Shown here piece by piece: positions 6,322-6,488 of a stretch of 6,488 bases of DNA. The translations under genes and the position numbers were made by a program. The notes under the pieces were generated by a model that saw only the letters and a list, made by a program, of their open reading frames with translations, made no database searches and had not been told where the DNA came from. The number at the start of each line of letters is the position of its first letter. Position 1 is the stretch's first letter. This DNA is from Betaproteobacteria bacterium. Its GTDB lineage: Bacteria > Pseudomonadota > Gammaproteobacteria > Burkholderiales > Casimicrobiaceae. The stretch covers positions 1 to 6,488 of the forward strand of contig JANXZT010000070.1 in NCBI GenBank assembly GCA_025355395.1, given 5' to 3'.

Positions 6322-6488
6322 TGCACTGCGTGCATCCAAGCGTGCTGATGCCGATGCGTCGATTCTGCGCGTCGCTTCATCGCCACCCCGCATTCCAAAA
6401 ACGCTGCGAGATGGCGGAATTTGCGGCTGTACACCGGAAGTCGGGGCCGAAATGATGGCGCGGCCGGCACGCGGACGGCAGCGACCGG
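6322..6488. other. Unresolved region upstream of the acyl-CoA synthetase
   Basis: On the minus strand one frame is open from the window edge to a TGA at 6320-6318 that overlaps the synthetase ATG as ATGA. It could be the C-terminus of another gene (about 56 codons, ending HAWMHAVQ), but I do not recognise it. The synthetase frame itself is also open to the edge. On the plus strand two adjacent ATGs (6452, 6455) open a frame reading MMARPARGRQRP to the edge, which could be the start of a divergent gene, for instance a regulator. No promoter boxes stand out. Confidence 0.3.

Noticed and set aside
1..6488. Mobile element, defence system or CRISPR content
   Set aside because: No transposase, integrase, terminal repeats, spacer arrays or nuclease domains were seen; every long stretch is explained by metabolic genes of similar composition.

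Overview
The window is GC-rich (roughly 60% by eye) and holds six genes, all on the minus strand and tightly packed. Read in the direction of transcription (from the right edge to the left) they are: a FadD19/FadD3-like acyl-CoA synthetase (6321 to 4696), an enoyl-CoA hydratase (4658 to 3852), a class III (CaiB/BaiF) CoA-transferase (3836 to 2625), a Bug/TctC-type periplasmic carboxylate-binding protein (2479 to 1508), a DHRS4-like short-chain dehydrogenase (1482 to 709), and an ACAD10/11-type APH-fold phosphotransferase (698 to 1) that is cut off by the left edge. Gaps are 37, 15, 145, 25 and 10 nt, so this looks like one catabolic operon. The 145-nt gap before the binding protein is the only place with clear room for an internal promoter. 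No RNA genes, insertion sequences, CRISPR arrays or long repeats were seen.

Organism: an orphan Bug/TctC binding protein beside acyl-CoA genes in GC-rich DNA is typical of Betaproteobacteria (Burkholderiales such as Bordetella or Cupriavidus) and also occurs in some Alphaproteobacteria. That placement is inference from gene style; there is no phylogenetic marker here.

How the genes may work together: the binding protein would capture a carboxylic acid in the periplasm, and the acyl-CoA synthetase would activate it with ATP. The CoA-transferase could then recycle CoA between product and substrate, the logic of the carnitine caiB/caiC/caiD genes. The hydratase and the dehydrogenase would carry out hydration and keto/hydroxy redox steps on the acyl chain. 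The kinase gives a more specific hint. Its family includes LvaA of the Pseudomonas putida levulinate pathway and the kinase domains of ACAD10/11, which phosphorylate 4-hydroxyacyl-CoAs so that an acyl-CoA dehydrogenase-type enzyme can remove the hydroxyl. The set synthetase + SDR + kinase parallels LvaE + LvaD + LvaA. The substrate here is unknown, and an acyl-CoA dehydrogenase, if present, must lie beyond the left edge.

The two ends are incomplete. The kinase lacks its C-terminal part. Upstream of the synthetase, 167 nt at the right edge are unresolved: they may carry the tail of another minus-strand gene, the promoter, or the start of a divergent gene.
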